Below, piece by piece: positions 19,647-28,364 of a DNA stretch of 64,000 bases (positions within the stretch are counted from its first letter, which is position 1; every line of letters starts with the position of its first letter). Source of the stretch: Streptomyces sp. P3 (GTDB lineage: Bacteria > Actinomycetota > Actinomycetes > Streptomycetales > Streptomycetaceae); contig NZ_CP028369.1 in NCBI RefSeq assembly GCF_003032475.1, forward strand, positions 2,914,001 to 2,978,000, read 5' to 3'. Position numbers and translations under genes: made by a program. Below the pieces are notes generated by a model that saw only the letters and a program-made list of their open reading frames with translations, did no database searches and was not told the DNA's origin.

Positions 19647-20540
19647 ATGAGGAGCAGAAACCCGGTCTTCTCGCGACGGGGGTTCAGCCGCGACAACGGC
19701 TACGCGGGCTTCAACGCCGCGCCGCAGGCCGGGGGACCCGCAGTCGGCACGCAGCAGGGCAACCCGTACGCCCAGCCGGCCGGCAACCCGTACGCGCAGA
19801 ACCCCTACGCCCAGCAGGACCTGCAGCACGGCGCCCCGCCGCAGGCCCCGGCCGCCACCGGCCGGATGACGATGGACGACGTCGTCGCGCGCACCGCGAC
19901 CACGCTCGGCACCGTGGTCGTCACGGCGATCCTGTCGTGGCTGCTGCTGCCCGTCGACGACGCCAACATCGGCAAGTCGTACGGCATCGCCATCGGCGCC
20001 GGTCTGGTCGCGATGGTGCTCGCCCTGGTCCAGTCGTTCAAGCGGCGACCGTCGCCCGCGCTGATCCTGTCGTACGCCGCCTTCGAGGGCGTCTTCCTCG
20101 GCGTGATCTCCAGCGCGGTCTCGACCTACATCGCGGACGGCGTCGTCGCCCAGGCGGTGCTCGGCACCATGGCGGTCTTCGCCGGCGTGCTCGTGGCCTA
20201 CAAGGCCGGCTGGATCCGCGTCAACCGTCGCTTCTACGGCTTCGTGATGGCCGCCGCGATCGGTTTCGTCCTGCTGATGATGGTGAACCTGCTGTTCGCG
20301 GTCTTCGGCGGCGGTGACGGCCTCGGCTTCCGCAGCGGCGGCCTCGGCATCGTGTTCGGCATCATCGGCATCATTCTCGGCGCCTGCTTCCTCGCCCTGG
20401 ACTTCAAGCAGGTCGAGGACGGCGTGGCCTACGGCGCCCCGCGCGAGGAGGCCTGGCTGGCCGCCTTCGGCCTCACGATGACGCTGGTGTGGATCTACAT
20501 GGAGTTCCTGCGACTCCTGTCCATCCTCAACAGCGACTGA
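19647..20540 (+). CDS. Bax inhibitor-1/YccA-family membrane protein
   Basis: The 297-residue product has a roughly 80-residue cytosolic N terminus rich in Ala, Pro, Gln, Asn and Tyr (repeats such as NPYAQ), then about seven transmembrane helices. This matches the actinobacterial branch of the Bax inhibitor-1/YccA family, which includes calcium-leak and stress proteins; the bacterial function is poorly defined. I start at 19647 because GGAGGAG lies 6 nt upstream; the in-frame start at 19626 has none. The C-terminal DFKQVEDGVAYGAPREEAW is strongly family-like. Confidence 0.88.
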   Translation: MRSRNPVFSRRGFSRDNGYAGFNAAPQAGGPAVGTQQGNPYAQPAGNPYAQNPYAQQDLQHGAPPQAPAATGRMTMDDVVARTATTLGTVVVTAILSWLLLPVDDANIGKSYGIAIGAGLVAMVLALVQSFKRRPSPALILSYAAFEGVFLGVISSAVSTYIADGVVAQAVLGTMAVFAGVLVAYKAGWIRVNRRFYGFVMAAAIGFVLLMMVNLLFAVFGGGDGLGFRSGGLGIVFGIIGIILGACFLALDFKQVEDGVAYGAPREEAWLAAFGLTMTLVWIYMEFLRLLSILNSD

Positions 20541-20586
20541 GTCGGCAGCCGCCGACCGGCGCGAGCGCCGGCGCACGACGGTGAGA

Positions 20587-20622
20587 AGAAGGGCCCCGGG
20601 ATCACGATTCCGGGGCCCTTCT
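20587..20622. terminator. Bidirectional terminator
   Basis: A 13-bp stem (20587-20599 with 20610-20622) separates the convergent Bax-inhibitor-like and DUF4287 genes. Confidence 0.8.
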
Positions 20623-20640
20623 CCGTGTGTCGCGTGCGCG

Positions 20641-20868
20641 CTAGAGCAGTTTGCGCGCGGCCCTCCTCAGGTCGTACTCGTGGATGATCGCCTTGGCGTG
20701 GCCGTACGCGAGGTTGTGCTCGGCGCGCAGCCAGCTGACCTTCTCCTCGAAGCGGAGAGCGGGGCCTTCGTCGACGGTGCGCAACCAGTCGGCGACTTCA
20801 CGACCGGTGCAATGGGGGATGCGGGCGAGAATGTTGCGGTGGGTCTCCTCGGAGAGGACATGGGACAT
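20641..20868 (-). CDS. DUF4287 small protein
   Basis: The 75-residue product (MSHVLSEETHRNILARIP, then VADWLRTVDEGPA, HNLAYGHAKAIIHEYDLRR) has the DUF4287 pattern: a helical domain with a conserved GHAKAI segment. These short proteins also occur fused to DUF5655 domains; the function is unknown. I use the ATG at 20868, preceded by GGAGG, rather than the start at 20886. No export signal is present. Confidence 0.8.
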   Translation of the reverse strand: MSHVLSEETHRNILARIPHCTGREVADWLRTVDEGPALRFEEKVSWLRAEHNLAYGHAKAIIHEYDLRRAARKLL

Positions 20869-20959
20869 CGGCGCCTCCGGTAGCAAAGGGGATGTAAGCC
20901 GGTCCTCAGGTCACCGTGCCCGACAGTTCGCCCGTTGGCAACAGTCCCGCTGCGACGCG

Positions 20960-20965
20960 TAGTCT
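20960..20965 (+). promoter_or_regulatory. Leaderless promoter
   Basis: TAGTCT lies 6 nt before the GTG at 20972, with TTGGCA (20935-20940) 19 nt further upstream and no ribosome binding site between. A leaderless mRNA is expected. Confidence 0.5.
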
Positions 20966-20971
20966 CGCGGC

Positions 20972-21283
20972 GTGGCTGATACGACCTCCCTGACCCGTGC
21001 GGTGGATCACTTCGCCGATCGTCTGCGTGCCGCCCCGCAGAGCCGGCTGCAGCGGGGCGCGGCCGCCGAGGCGCTCGCCCTGGCGAGGGAGATGGCCCGG
21101 CGGACCCAGCTCATCGAGGAGCCCGGAACACCCCTGCGGGAGATGCCCGACGCCGGCATGTTCGCAGCCGCCGACCAGATCACCGTCGCCGCGCACGACC
21201 TGGCCCTCGTACTCACGGACGAGGGCCAGGTCGACGAGGCTGTGGAGTTGGTGGCGCAGGCGCAGAAGCGGGCGGGTGTGTGA
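20972..21283 (+). CDS. Small conserved helical protein of unknown function
   Basis: The 103-residue soluble product is almost entirely helical and Ala/Arg/Glu-rich (DHFADRLRAAP, ALALAREMARRTQLIEEPG, DEAVELVAQAQK). I do not recognise a named family, though the position next to the DUF4287 gene and normal codon use support a real gene. No signal peptide or metal motif is seen. The start is fixed by the -10 element 6 nt upstream. Confidence 0.7.
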   Translation: MADTTSLTRAVDHFADRLRAAPQSRLQRGAAAEALALAREMARRTQLIEEPGTPLREMPDAGMFAAADQITVAAHDLALVLTDEGQVDEAVELVAQAQKRAGV

Positions 21284-21304
21284 CGTCCGGGATCCGCGGG
21301 GCGC

Positions 21305-22120
21305 TCAGAGGCTCGCTATGACGCGGTCCGCCAGGATGTAGACGTTGTCCCCGCCGCACTGGAACGTCAGGGTGTAGGCGCCGGAGATGCCCGAGCCGCC
21401 CAGCAGGAACGGCGTCTGGCCCGCGGTCAGGGCCGCGGAGAGCCGTTCGGCCGTCTCGCGGTGGCCCGGGGTCATGCAGAGCGTGGTGCCGTCGGCGAAG
21501 ACGTAGACGTCGAGAGTGCCGAGCGGGCCGGGCCGGACGTCGGTCAGCTCGATCTGCGACGAGGCGAGCTCCTCGAGAGCGGCGACCGTGCGTTCGTGGT
21601 CGTTGACGACCGGTGACTGCACCGGCACGAAGTCGGGGTGTGACGGGTGCCGGCGGCGGGCCGCGGCCAGTTCGGGCGAGTCCCCGGCCATTTCCCCGGC
21701 CAGCTCCCCGGCGAACTCGTCGGCGTCCGCTGCCGACTCGGCCACCGGCTCCAGGCCAAGCAGGTCGGCCTGACGCGGCAGGAACAGCTCGCTGTCCGGC
21801 AGGCCCAGCAGCGACGGGGCGTCGGAGGCGTCACGCGCCTCCTGGGCGGCCCAGAACGCGCGCGCCTCGGCGAGCTCCCGCTCCCGCTCCTCCGCGAGCG
21901 CCTCGGTGACCGCGGCGCGTATCTCGGCCGCGTCGGCGGTGGTGCGGGCGGCCGGGACGAAGCCGCGCAGGTCCGCCGCGGCGTCCTCGGCGTTCCTGGC
22001 GAGCTGGAGGTGCAGGGCGGAGACCTGCCGGCGCAACTGCATGAGGGTGCGCAGGACGGCGACGCCCACGGCGCCCGTGGCGGCCGTGGTGACCAGCAAC
22101 GCGATCGGCATGGCGCTCAC
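21305..22120 (-). CDS. Membrane-anchored protein of unknown function
   Basis: The 271-residue product starts with one transmembrane helix (PIALLVTTAATGAVGVAVL), followed by a charged coiled-coil-like stretch (VSALHLQLARNAEDAAADLR, then a Glu/Arg/Ala-rich segment to about residue 95). An acidic linker leads to a compact C-terminal domain of about 100 residues with strands such as LGTLDVYVFADGTTLCMTPG and GAYTLTFQCGGDNVYILADR. The C-terminal domain is not one I can name. An in-frame ATG at 22111 is an alternative start. Confidence 0.7.
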   Translation of the reverse strand: MSAMPIALLVTTAATGAVGVAVLRTLMQLRRQVSALHLQLARNAEDAAADLRGFVPAARTTADAAEIRAAVTEALAEERERELAEARAFWAAQEARDASDAPSLLGLPDSELFLPRQADLLGLEPVAESAADADEFAGELAGEMAGDSPELAAARRRHPSHPDFVPVQSPVVNDHERTVAALEELASSQIELTDVRPGPLGTLDVYVFADGTTLCMTPGHRETAERLSAALTAGQTPFLLGGSGISGAYTLTFQCGGDNVYILADRVIASL

Positions 22121-22314
22121 TGACGTACTCCCGGTTTCAAGTCGACCCCCGACTTCCTACAGCAGCTTGAAGGGCGGACTATCCAGCTGTCAGTGCGTAA
22201 CGTCACGAAACGGGCAGGATTTTGGTCCTCCGGTTTACTGCCGAAAGGCGCTGAGCTGGGTGAACCCCTCCGAGGAGGGAGATAGGTCACATCCTGGGGG
22301 AGATTGGATCACAG
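22121..22314. other. Intergenic promoter region
   Basis: With the following terminator this makes a 274-nt gap between two minus-strand genes. It should contain the promoter of the membrane-anchored protein gene; no clear motif was assigned and no gene is visible. Confidence 0.35.
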
Positions 22315-22355
22315 AATGGCCCGGAGTCCGGGTGCTTTCCGGAGTCCGGGCCATT
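22315..22355 (-). terminator. Terminator of the thiolase gene
   Basis: AATGGCCCGG (22315-22324) pairs with CCGGGCCATT (22346-22355), and the stem continues inward with one mismatch to an inner CCGG/CCGG pairing. It lies 40 nt past the thiolase stop. Confidence 0.75.
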
Positions 22356-22394
22356 TCGTCACAGCTGGTGTCGAAGCGGTCACTCAGGGGTGGT

Positions 22395-23615
22395 TCAGCT
22401 GAGGCGCTCGATGACCATGGCCATGCCCTGGCCGCCGCCGACGCACATCGTCTCCAGGCCGAACTGCTTGTCGTGGAACTGGAGGGAGTTGATGAGCGTG
22501 CCGGTGATGCGGGCGCCCGTCATGCCGAAGGGGTGGCCGACGGCGATGGCGCCGCCGTTGACGTTCAGCTTGTCGAGGTCGATGCCGAGGTCGCGGTAGG
22601 AGGGGATCACCTGGGCGGCGAACGCCTCGTTGATCTCGACCAGGTCGATGTCGTCGATGGTGAGGCCGGCCCGGCGCAGCGCCTGGTTGCTCGCCTCGAC
22701 CGGGCCGAGGCCCATGATCTCGGGGGACAGGCCGGAGACGCCGGTGGACACGATGCGGGCGAGCGGGGTGAGGCCGAGCTCGCGGGCCTTGGTGTCGCTC
22801 ATCACGACGACCGCGGCGGCGCCGTCGTTCAGCGGGCAGCAGTTGGCGGCGGTGACCAGGCCGTCGGGGCGGAAGACCGGCTTCAGGCCCTGGACGCCCT
22901 CGAGGGTGACGCCGGCGCGCGGGCCGTCGTCCTTGGCGACGACCGTGCCGTCGGGGAGGGTCACCGGGGTGATCTCGCGCTCCCAGAAGCCGTTCTTGAG
23001 GGCTTCCTCGGCGAGGTTCTGCGAGCGGACGCCGAACTCGTCCATGTCCTGGCGGGTCACGCCCTTCACGCGGGCGAGGTTCTCGGCCGTCTGCCCCATG
23101 GCGATGTAGGCGTCGGGGACGAGGCCGTCCTCGCGCGGGTCGTGCCAGGTGGTGCCCTCCTGGGCCGCGACGGCCGCGGTGCGGGCCTCGGCCTCGGCGA
23201 AGAACGGGTTGTGGGTGTCCGGAAGGCTGTCGGAGTTGCCCTTGGTGAACCGGGAGACCATCTCGACGCCCGCCGAGATGAAGACGTCGCCCTCGCCGGC
23301 CTTGATGGCGTGCAAAGCCATCCGGCTGGTCTGCAGGGAGGAGGAGCAGTAGCGGGTGATCGTGCAGCCGGGGAGGTGGTCCATCCCCATCTGCACGGCC
23401 ACGATCCGGCCGAGGTTGTTGCCCTGCTCACCGCCGGGCAGGCCGCAGCCGAGCATCAGGTCGTCGATGTCCCTCGGGTCGAGCTCGGGGACCTTGGCGA
23501 GGGCCGCCTGGATGATCGTGGCGGTGAGGTCGTCCGGGCGCAGGTCCTTCAGGGAGCCCTTGAAAGCGCGGCCGATGGGCGAGCGGGCGGTCGAGACGAT
23601 GACGGCTTCGGGCAT
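22395..23615 (-). CDS. Acetyl-CoA C-acyltransferase (thiolase)
   Basis: The 406-residue thiolase carries the nucleophilic cysteine in [15 protein letters not shown], the glycine/histidine block [16 protein letters not shown] and the second catalytic cysteine in [13 protein letters not shown]. It either cleaves 3-ketoacyl-CoA in beta-oxidation or condenses two acetyl-CoA; length and sequence fit the FadA/AtoB type. The ATG at 23615 is preceded by GGAG, so the GTG one codon earlier is unlikely. No partner FadB gene is adjacent. An AAGCGCTT-centred palindrome upstream suggests control by a TetR-type lipid regulator. Confidence 0.93.
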   Translation of the reverse strand: MPEAVIVSTARSPIGRAFKGSLKDLRPDDLTATIIQAALAKVPELDPRDIDDLMLGCGLPGGEQGNNLGRIVAVQMGMDHLPGCTITRYCSSSLQTSRMALHAIKAGEGDVFISAGVEMVSRFTKGNSDSLPDTHNPFFAEAEARTAAVAAQEGTTWHDPREDGLVPDAYIAMGQTAENLARVKGVTRQDMDEFGVRSQNLAEEALKNGFWEREITPVTLPDGTVVAKDDGPRAGVTLEGVQGLKPVFRPDGLVTAANCCPLNDGAAAVVVMSDTKARELGLTPLARIVSTGVSGLSPEIMGLGPVEASNQALRRAGLTIDDIDLVEINEAFAAQVIPSYRDLGIDLDKLNVNGGAIAVGHPFGMTGARITGTLINSLQFHDKQFGLETMCVGGGQGMAMVIERLS

Positions 23616-23718
23616 CACGGCTCCATTGGCGAGATTCTTACGGGGGACGGCTTCCTGGGAAGTTACCCGTACGTATGGGCTGGGTCACGCGGGTGGCGGT
23701 GTGACCCTGGCCGCAATT

Positions 23719-23736
23719 TACTAAGCGCTTGCTTTT
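23719..23736 (-). promoter_or_regulatory. Candidate operator upstream of thiolase
   Basis: A quasi-palindrome centred on AAGCGCTT (23723-23730) lies in a local A/T-rich patch about 110 nt before the thiolase start. Similar motifs are common TetR-family sites at beta-oxidation genes. Confidence 0.4.
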
Positions 23737-23886
23737 GCGTCCGGCGGCGGGGCCTCCGGCGGCAGGGCCGGAGGCGTGCGGGTGAGGCCGCGGGCGGGGC
23801 CTGGGGCTTACCCCGGCCCTCGCCCCCCGACCCTCACGACCCCCGGCGGGCCGACGGGCCCGCGGGGCAGGTGTCGCCGGGTGCGG

Positions 23887-24915
23887 TCAGGCGTTCGTTG
23901 AGGAGGTCGGCTCCGATTCCGACACCCTCCGGCGGCGGCGGCGCTTCAGGAGGGCCCAGGGGCCTCGGGGGCCCGTCGGCATCGCGGCCGTCACCTCGGT
24001 ACCGGGCTCCGAAGCCGCTTCCGCCGCCGCCCGGGCGACCGGCAGGAAGCCCTCGTGGCGGGAGGCGTCCGGGCGTTCCTCGTCGGCCGGCCAGAGCCCG
24101 AGGGCCGCGCAGACCGTGGGCAGGACCGCCATCGCGGCCGTCGCGTACCCCTCCGCCGACGGGTGGTAGTGGTCGGGGCCGAACAATTCGCGCGGGTTCG
24201 CCTCGAACTCGGGGCCCAGGAGGTCGCCCAGCGACACCGTGCGGCCGCCCTGCTCGACCGTGCCGATCGTCTGGGCCGCCGCCAACTGGCGCGAGGCCCG
24301 CCGGGCCAGCCAGCGCAGGGGCTGCTGGACCGGCTCGATGGTGCCCAGGTCGGGGCAGGTGCCGACGATGACCTCCGCGCCGGCCGTGCGCAGCCGCCGC
24401 ACCGCCGCGGACAGATGCCGCACCGAGCGGGTCGGCGGCATTCGGTGGGTCACGTCGTTCGCGCCGATCATGATCACGCAGACGTCGGGCGGCCCGTCGG
24501 TGTCCGACAGGACCAACGCGACCTGGCGGTCGAGGTCGTCGGACTGGGCCCCGGGCAGCGCCACGTTGCGCAACTCCACGGGGCGTTCGGCGACCGCCGC
24601 CAGCCCCGACGCCAGCAGGGCCCCCGGCGTCTGACCGGAGCGGTGCACGCCCTGGCCCGCCGCCGTGGAGTCTCCCAGCATCATCAGCCGCAGCGGTTCC
24701 CTGCCGGGCCCGGGGGCGTCGTAGGCGACGCCGTAGCGGCCGTCGGCCTGGGGGACGTGCGGATGCGCCCCGTTGTTCACCTGGCGCCGGGCCAGATGCA
24801 TCTCCGCCAGCACCAGGCCGGCCGCCGCCGCGCCGGCCAGCCCGAGTCCGCCACCGCCGTAGGCCGCGCCGGCCGCGATGCGCCGGGCCACTCTCGCCCT
24901 CGACATGCTCGTCAT
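23887..24915 (-). CDS. Membrane-anchored SGNH/GDSL hydrolase
   Basis: The 342-residue product has an N-terminal transmembrane anchor (residues about 15-40). The SGNH fold that follows contains block I LMMLGDSTAAGQG with the catalytic Ser, block III VIMIGANDVTH, and block V DHYHPSAEG with the Asp-His pair. It is a predicted esterase or lipase acting outside the membrane; the substrate is unknown. The last 60 residues are Ala/Glu- and Arg-rich low complexity. I place the start at 24915, downstream of GAGGAGG (spacing is long); ATG 24906 is an alternative. The gene diverges from cystathionine beta-synthase. Confidence 0.88.
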   Translation of the reverse strand: MTSMSRARVARRIAAGAAYGGGGLGLAGAAAAGLVLAEMHLARRQVNNGAHPHVPQADGRYGVAYDAPGPGREPLRLMMLGDSTAAGQGVHRSGQTPGALLASGLAAVAERPVELRNVALPGAQSDDLDRQVALVLSDTDGPPDVCVIMIGANDVTHRMPPTRSVRHLSAAVRRLRTAGAEVIVGTCPDLGTIEPVQQPLRWLARRASRQLAAAQTIGTVEQGGRTVSLGDLLGPEFEANPRELFGPDHYHPSAEGYATAAMAVLPTVCAALGLWPADEERPDASRHEGFLPVARAAAEAASEPGTEVTAAMPTGPRGPWALLKRRRRRRVSESEPTSSTNA

Positions 24916-25076
24916 GCCTCGACGCCACCTCCTCGTGTCCGTACACCCACTCCTTGCCCCGTACGGACGGTCGTCCAATCTCGACGAGGAGTGAACATGC
25001 CGCTTCGGTCAGAGCCCGCCCCGTACTCTGGCGGCACCACTACGACCACTGTTTTTGCAAGCAACCGGAGACAACG

Positions 25077-26465
25077 GTGCAATTCCACGACTCGATGATC
25101 AGCCTCGTCGGCAACACCCCGCTGGTGAAGCTCAACAGCGTGACCAAGGGCATCCGGGCGACCGTCCTGGCCAAGGTGGAGTACTTCAACCCGGGCGGCT
25201 CCGTGAAGGACCGCATCGCCCTGCGCATGATCGAGGCCGCCGAGAAGAGCGGGGAGCTGAAGCCCGGCGGCACGATCGTCGAGCCGACCAGCGGCAACAC
25301 CGGTGTCGGGCTCGCCATCGTGGCCCAGCAGAAGGGGTACCACTGCATCTTCGTGTGCCCCGACAAGGTGTCGACGGACAAGATCAACGTGCTGCGGGCC
25401 TACGGCGCCGAGGTCGTCGTCTGCCCGACCGCCGTGGACCCCGAGCACCCGGACTCCTACTACAACGTCTCCGACCGGCTGGTGCGCGAGACGCCGGGCG
25501 CGTGGAAGCCGGACCAGTACTCCAACGCGAACAACCCGCTCTCCCACTACCACTCCACCGGCCCCGAGCTGTGGGAGCAGACGGAGGGGCGGATCACCCA
25601 CTTCGTGGCGGGCGTCGGCACGGGCGGCACCATCTCGGGCACCGGCCGCTATCTGAAGGACGCCAGTGAGGGCCGGGTACAGGTCGTCGGCGCCGACCCG
25701 GAGGGGTCCGTGTACTCCGGCGGGTCCGGGCGGCCGTACCTCGTCGAGGGCGTCGGCGAGGACTTCTGGCCGACCGCCTACGACCGCACGGTCGCCGACG
25801 AGATCGTCGCGGTGTCCGACAAGGACTCCTTCCAGATGACCCGTCGGCTCGCGAAGGAGGAGGGCCTGCTGGTGGGCGGCTCCTGCGGGATGGCCGTCGT
25901 GGCCGCCCTGCGCGTCGCCGAGCGGCTCGGCCCGGACGACGTCGTGGTCGTCCTGCTGCCCGACAGCGGCCGCGGTTACCTCAGCAAGATCTTCAACGAC
26001 GAGTGGATGGCCGACTACGGCTTCCTCGAGGACGAGGGTCCCAGCGCCCGCGTCGCCGACGTCCTCAACGACAAGGTGCACGGCGCCATCCCGTCCCTCG
26101 TCCACATGCACCCGGACGAGACCGTCGGCGAGGCCATCGAGGTGCTGCGCGAGTACGGCGTCTCGCAGATGCCGATCGTGAAGCCGGGCGCCGGGCACCC
26201 CGACGTCATGGCCGCCGAGGTCGTCGGGTCGGTCGTGGAGCGGGAGTTGCTCGACGCGCTGTTCACCCAGCGGGCCTCCCTCGGCGACCCGCTGGAGAAG
26301 CACATGTCCGCGCCGCTGCCGCAGGTCGGCTCCGGTGAGCCGGTCGGCGACCTGATGTCCGTGCTCGGCACCGCCGACGCGGCGATCGTCCTCGTCGAGG
26401 GCAAGCCCACCGGGGTCGTCAGCCGCCAGGACCTGCTGGCTTTCCTGGCCAGGGGCGGCAAGTGA
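25077..26465 (+). CDS. Cystathionine beta-synthase with C-terminal CBS domains
   Basis: The 462-residue PLP enzyme starts at a GTG behind CGGAG. The catalytic core has SLVGNTPLVKLNSV, the PLP lysine in NPGGSVKDRIALRM, the substrate loop PTSGNTGVGLAIV and the phosphate loop VAGVGTGGTISGTG. A C-terminal pair of CBS modules (about residues 335-460) replaces nothing in the core and normally binds adenosyl ligands. It condenses serine or O-acetylserine with homocysteine in reverse transsulfuration; cysteine synthases lack the CBS tail. No haem-binding N-terminal extension is present. Confidence 0.93.
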   Translation: MQFHDSMISLVGNTPLVKLNSVTKGIRATVLAKVEYFNPGGSVKDRIALRMIEAAEKSGELKPGGTIVEPTSGNTGVGLAIVAQQKGYHCIFVCPDKVSTDKINVLRAYGAEVVVCPTAVDPEHPDSYYNVSDRLVRETPGAWKPDQYSNANNPLSHYHSTGPELWEQTEGRITHFVAGVGTGGTISGTGRYLKDASEGRVQVVGADPEGSVYSGGSGRPYLVEGVGEDFWPTAYDRTVADEIVAVSDKDSFQMTRRLAKEEGLLVGGSCGMAVVAALRVAERLGPDDVVVVLLPDSGRGYLSKIFNDEWMADYGFLEDEGPSARVADVLNDKVHGAIPSLVHMHPDETVGEAIEVLREYGVSQMPIVKPGAGHPDVMAAEVVGSVVERELLDALFTQRASLGDPLEKHMSAPLPQVGSGEPVGDLMSVLGTADAAIVLVEGKPTGVVSRQDLLAFLARGGK

Positions 26466-26752
26466 CGTTTGCGTGACAGGGGTCGTGATTCCGGGGAAAC
26501 CTGCGGTGAACGGCCCCTCGGGGCGCTGAACTTCCGTTTCCCCACCGAAGTGGTGGACTTCGCGGAAGTGGTACGCGCGCGTCACGTCCACGCAGCACCC
26601 GGTTAACACGCGTCCGGCATCTTTGTGGATGTCGGCAGGGAGCGGCTCCCCGGCCGGCACCGAAACGGCGTCACGGACCTCCGGAGCGGCTCCCGGACCT
26701 TCCACCGACGCCACGGACGCGGCGACCCGGCCTGACCCGGCCCGCGTCCCTC
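26466..26752. other. Intergenic stretch after cystathionine beta-synthase
   Basis: No supported gene is present in the 483-nt gap up to 26948. Frames that are open here lack ribosome binding sites, coding bias or conserved motifs. The only clear element is the large hairpin at its centre. Confidence 0.4.
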
Positions 26753-26805
26753 GCGGGGACCGCCGTCGTCCCGCCCCCCGGCAACGGGGGTGCGGCGGTC
26801 CCCGC
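26753..26805. terminator. Large terminator-like hairpin
   Basis: GCGGGGACCGCCG (26753-26765) is perfectly complementary to 26793-26805, with an inner CCCCC/GGGGG pairing. It lies between two convergent genes. Confidence 0.7.
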
Positions 26806-26948
26806 GCACACCCCTTCCGTGCACGTACTTCTTCCGCGCACCATGTCGGTGTGCGCCCGCCGCTCACCGCGCGCACAGTCCCTTCTCGCACGGTCTCCCC
26901 CCGCTCGCTCACGCCCGCCCGCGGGCCGAGGGCGCCTCGAGCCGCCGG

Positions 26949-27374
26949 TCACTCCTCCCAGTCGCCGTCCTTCGGCGAGCGGCGCCGGCCGGCGAAGAGA
27001 GCGGGATTGGTGCGGGCGGCCTGGACCACGTTGACGCCGACGATGCCCACCCAGGAGACGATCAGGCCCCGCAGGCCCGCGGTGCCCGCGCCGACCCCGG
27101 ACAGCGGGACCGCCAGCACCAGCGAGACGATGCCGAAGCCGAAGCGCTCGCCCCACGAGTCCGTCGCCTTCGGCGAGCGGGAGTGGCGGGCCGCCGCCAT
27201 CTGCTGCTCCGCGAACTGCCGCCGCACCCGACGCTCCACCGCGCCGTCGATGCGCTGGTCGACCTTCTCCAGGAACGAGTCCACCAGCGCGGACTCGTAC
27301 TCCTCGCCGAGTTCCCTGCGGGTCTGCAGGGTGGCGTCCAGGTCCTTCTTCAGGTCCGTGTCCCGCGCTTCCAT
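26949..27374 (-). CDS. Small two-helix membrane protein
   Basis: The 141-residue product has a charged, coiled-coil-prone N-terminal half (TRRELGEEYESALVDSFLEK, then AVERRVRRQFAEQQ) and two C-terminal transmembrane helices (FGIVSLVLAVPLSGVGAG and LIVSWVGIVGVNVVQAA). This layout fits the small actinobacterial integral membrane proteins of unknown function. The ATG at 27374 has GGGAG 6 nt upstream; an in-frame ATG at 27395 is less well placed. No enzyme motif is seen. Confidence 0.75.
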   Translation of the reverse strand: MEARDTDLKKDLDATLQTRRELGEEYESALVDSFLEKVDQRIDGAVERRVRRQFAEQQMAAARHSRSPKATDSWGERFGFGIVSLVLAVPLSGVGAGTAGLRGLIVSWVGIVGVNVVQAARTNPALFAGRRRSPKDGDWEE

Positions 27375-27574
27375 GGTGGTCTCCCGTCCCGTCATGGGCT
27401 CCAGGCTAGAGAGCGCGCCCGCCCGTCGCACTGGGGACAGCCCCCCTCTGCGGAGTAGGGGCCGCCGGGCCCTCCCTCCCCGTCTTCGCGCGAGGGTTGC
27501 GCGGCTCCGGGCGGTGCGTCCGCGGTGTGCGACCGCCGCCGCGGAAATCCGGTGAACCGATGACCGCACACGGT

Positions 27575-27595
27575 TAGGCTGTTCGGTCCCGAACA
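27575..27595 (+). promoter_or_regulatory. GNAT gene -10 with overlapping operator
   Basis: TAGGCT (27575-27580) is followed, sharing its last T, by a perfect palindrome TGTTCGG-TC-CCGAACA (27580-27595) that covers the predicted transcription start. This position suits a repressor. Confidence 0.55.
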
Positions 27596-27615
27596 GGCCC
27601 GGGAGGTCCTTCACC

Positions 27616-28158
27616 ATGAGCAGCACGCCGTCCCTTCCCGACCGGATCGAGCTCGTGGAAGAAGATCTCGTCCTGCGCGACTGGACGGAGGCGGACCTGG
27701 CGGCGATGCCCGATCTGTTCGACCACCCCGACATCGCGTACTGGACGCCGATCGTCTCCCCCTTCGACGCGGCGGCCGCCCGCGCTCGGCTGGACCGGGC
27801 CCGGCGGCTGCGGGCGGACGGCACGACCGTCCTGCTCGCCGTCACCGTCGACGGCCACGCACCCCTCGGCGAGGTGATGCTGCGCCGGACGCCAGAGGGC
27901 GCGGAGATCGGCTACGCGGTCGGGCCGGCGCACCGCGGCCGGGGGCTGGCCGTGCGGGCGGTACGGGTCATGGCCGCGTACGCCTTCGAGCAGCTGGACG
28001 TGGCACAGGTGGTCCTGGAGCTGGAGGCCGAGAACGCCGCGAGCGTCGCCGTGGCCACCAGGGCGGGTTTCCGCCTGCTCGACGTCCCGCTGATCGAGGG
28101 GGAGGAGAAGGGGCGGCCCTACGCCCTGCAGACCTGGGGCCTGCGGCGCTCCGCCTGA
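27616..28158 (+). CDS. GNAT N-acetyltransferase (RimJ/RimL type)
   Basis: The 180-residue product has the GNAT fold: the N-terminal strand ELVEEDLVLRDWTEADLAAM, the acetyl-CoA pyrophosphate loop AVGPAHRGRGLAVRAVRVM, and the C-terminal LELEAENAASVAVATRAGF typical of the RimJ/RimL branch. The substrate could be a protein N terminus or a small amine; nothing nearby specifies it. GGGAGG precedes the ATG. Transcription is probably repressed through the palindrome that overlaps its start site. Confidence 0.88.
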   Translation: MSSTPSLPDRIELVEEDLVLRDWTEADLAAMPDLFDHPDIAYWTPIVSPFDAAAARARLDRARRLRADGTTVLLAVTVDGHAPLGEVMLRRTPEGAEIGYAVGPAHRGRGLAVRAVRVMAAYAFEQLDVAQVVLELEAENAASVAVATRAGFRLLDVPLIEGEEKGRPYALQTWGLRRSA

Positions 28159-28282
28159 CCTCGCCCCGGTCCGCCCGACGCCCGGTCCGCCGGGCGGGCC
28201 TGACCCGGCTGACCGGCATGCCCCGCCTGAGCTGTCCGACCCGCCCGGCGCGCCTTCGGTCTTCTGGGCTCCCTTGCCTGGC

Positions 28283-28322
28283 TGTATGACGTCATGCAGA
28301 GTGCGTGGTAGCTGAATAGTCT
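28283..28322 (+). promoter_or_regulatory. RpiR-gene promoter with palindrome and hut-like motif
   Basis: A 16-nt near-palindrome centred on ATGACGTCAT (28286-28295) precedes the -10-like TAGTCT (28317-28322). Overlapping that -10 is GCTGAATAG (28311-28319), the exact reverse complement of CTATTCAGC in the hutU promoter. Confidence 0.5.
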
Positions 28323-28364
28323 TGTGGACGGCTCGGTTCGCGGGCGGCTGAAGGGGGAGCGGGC

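Noticed and set aside
26466..26948. Open frames on both strands after the cystathionine beta-synthase gene as genes
   Set aside because: They lack start signals and family motifs, and they run through a strong terminator hairpin.
27580..27595. The GTTCGG/CCGAAC palindrome as a LexA (SOS) box
   Set aside because: The actinobacterial SOS box has CGAAC before GTTCG; here the half-sites are in the opposite order.
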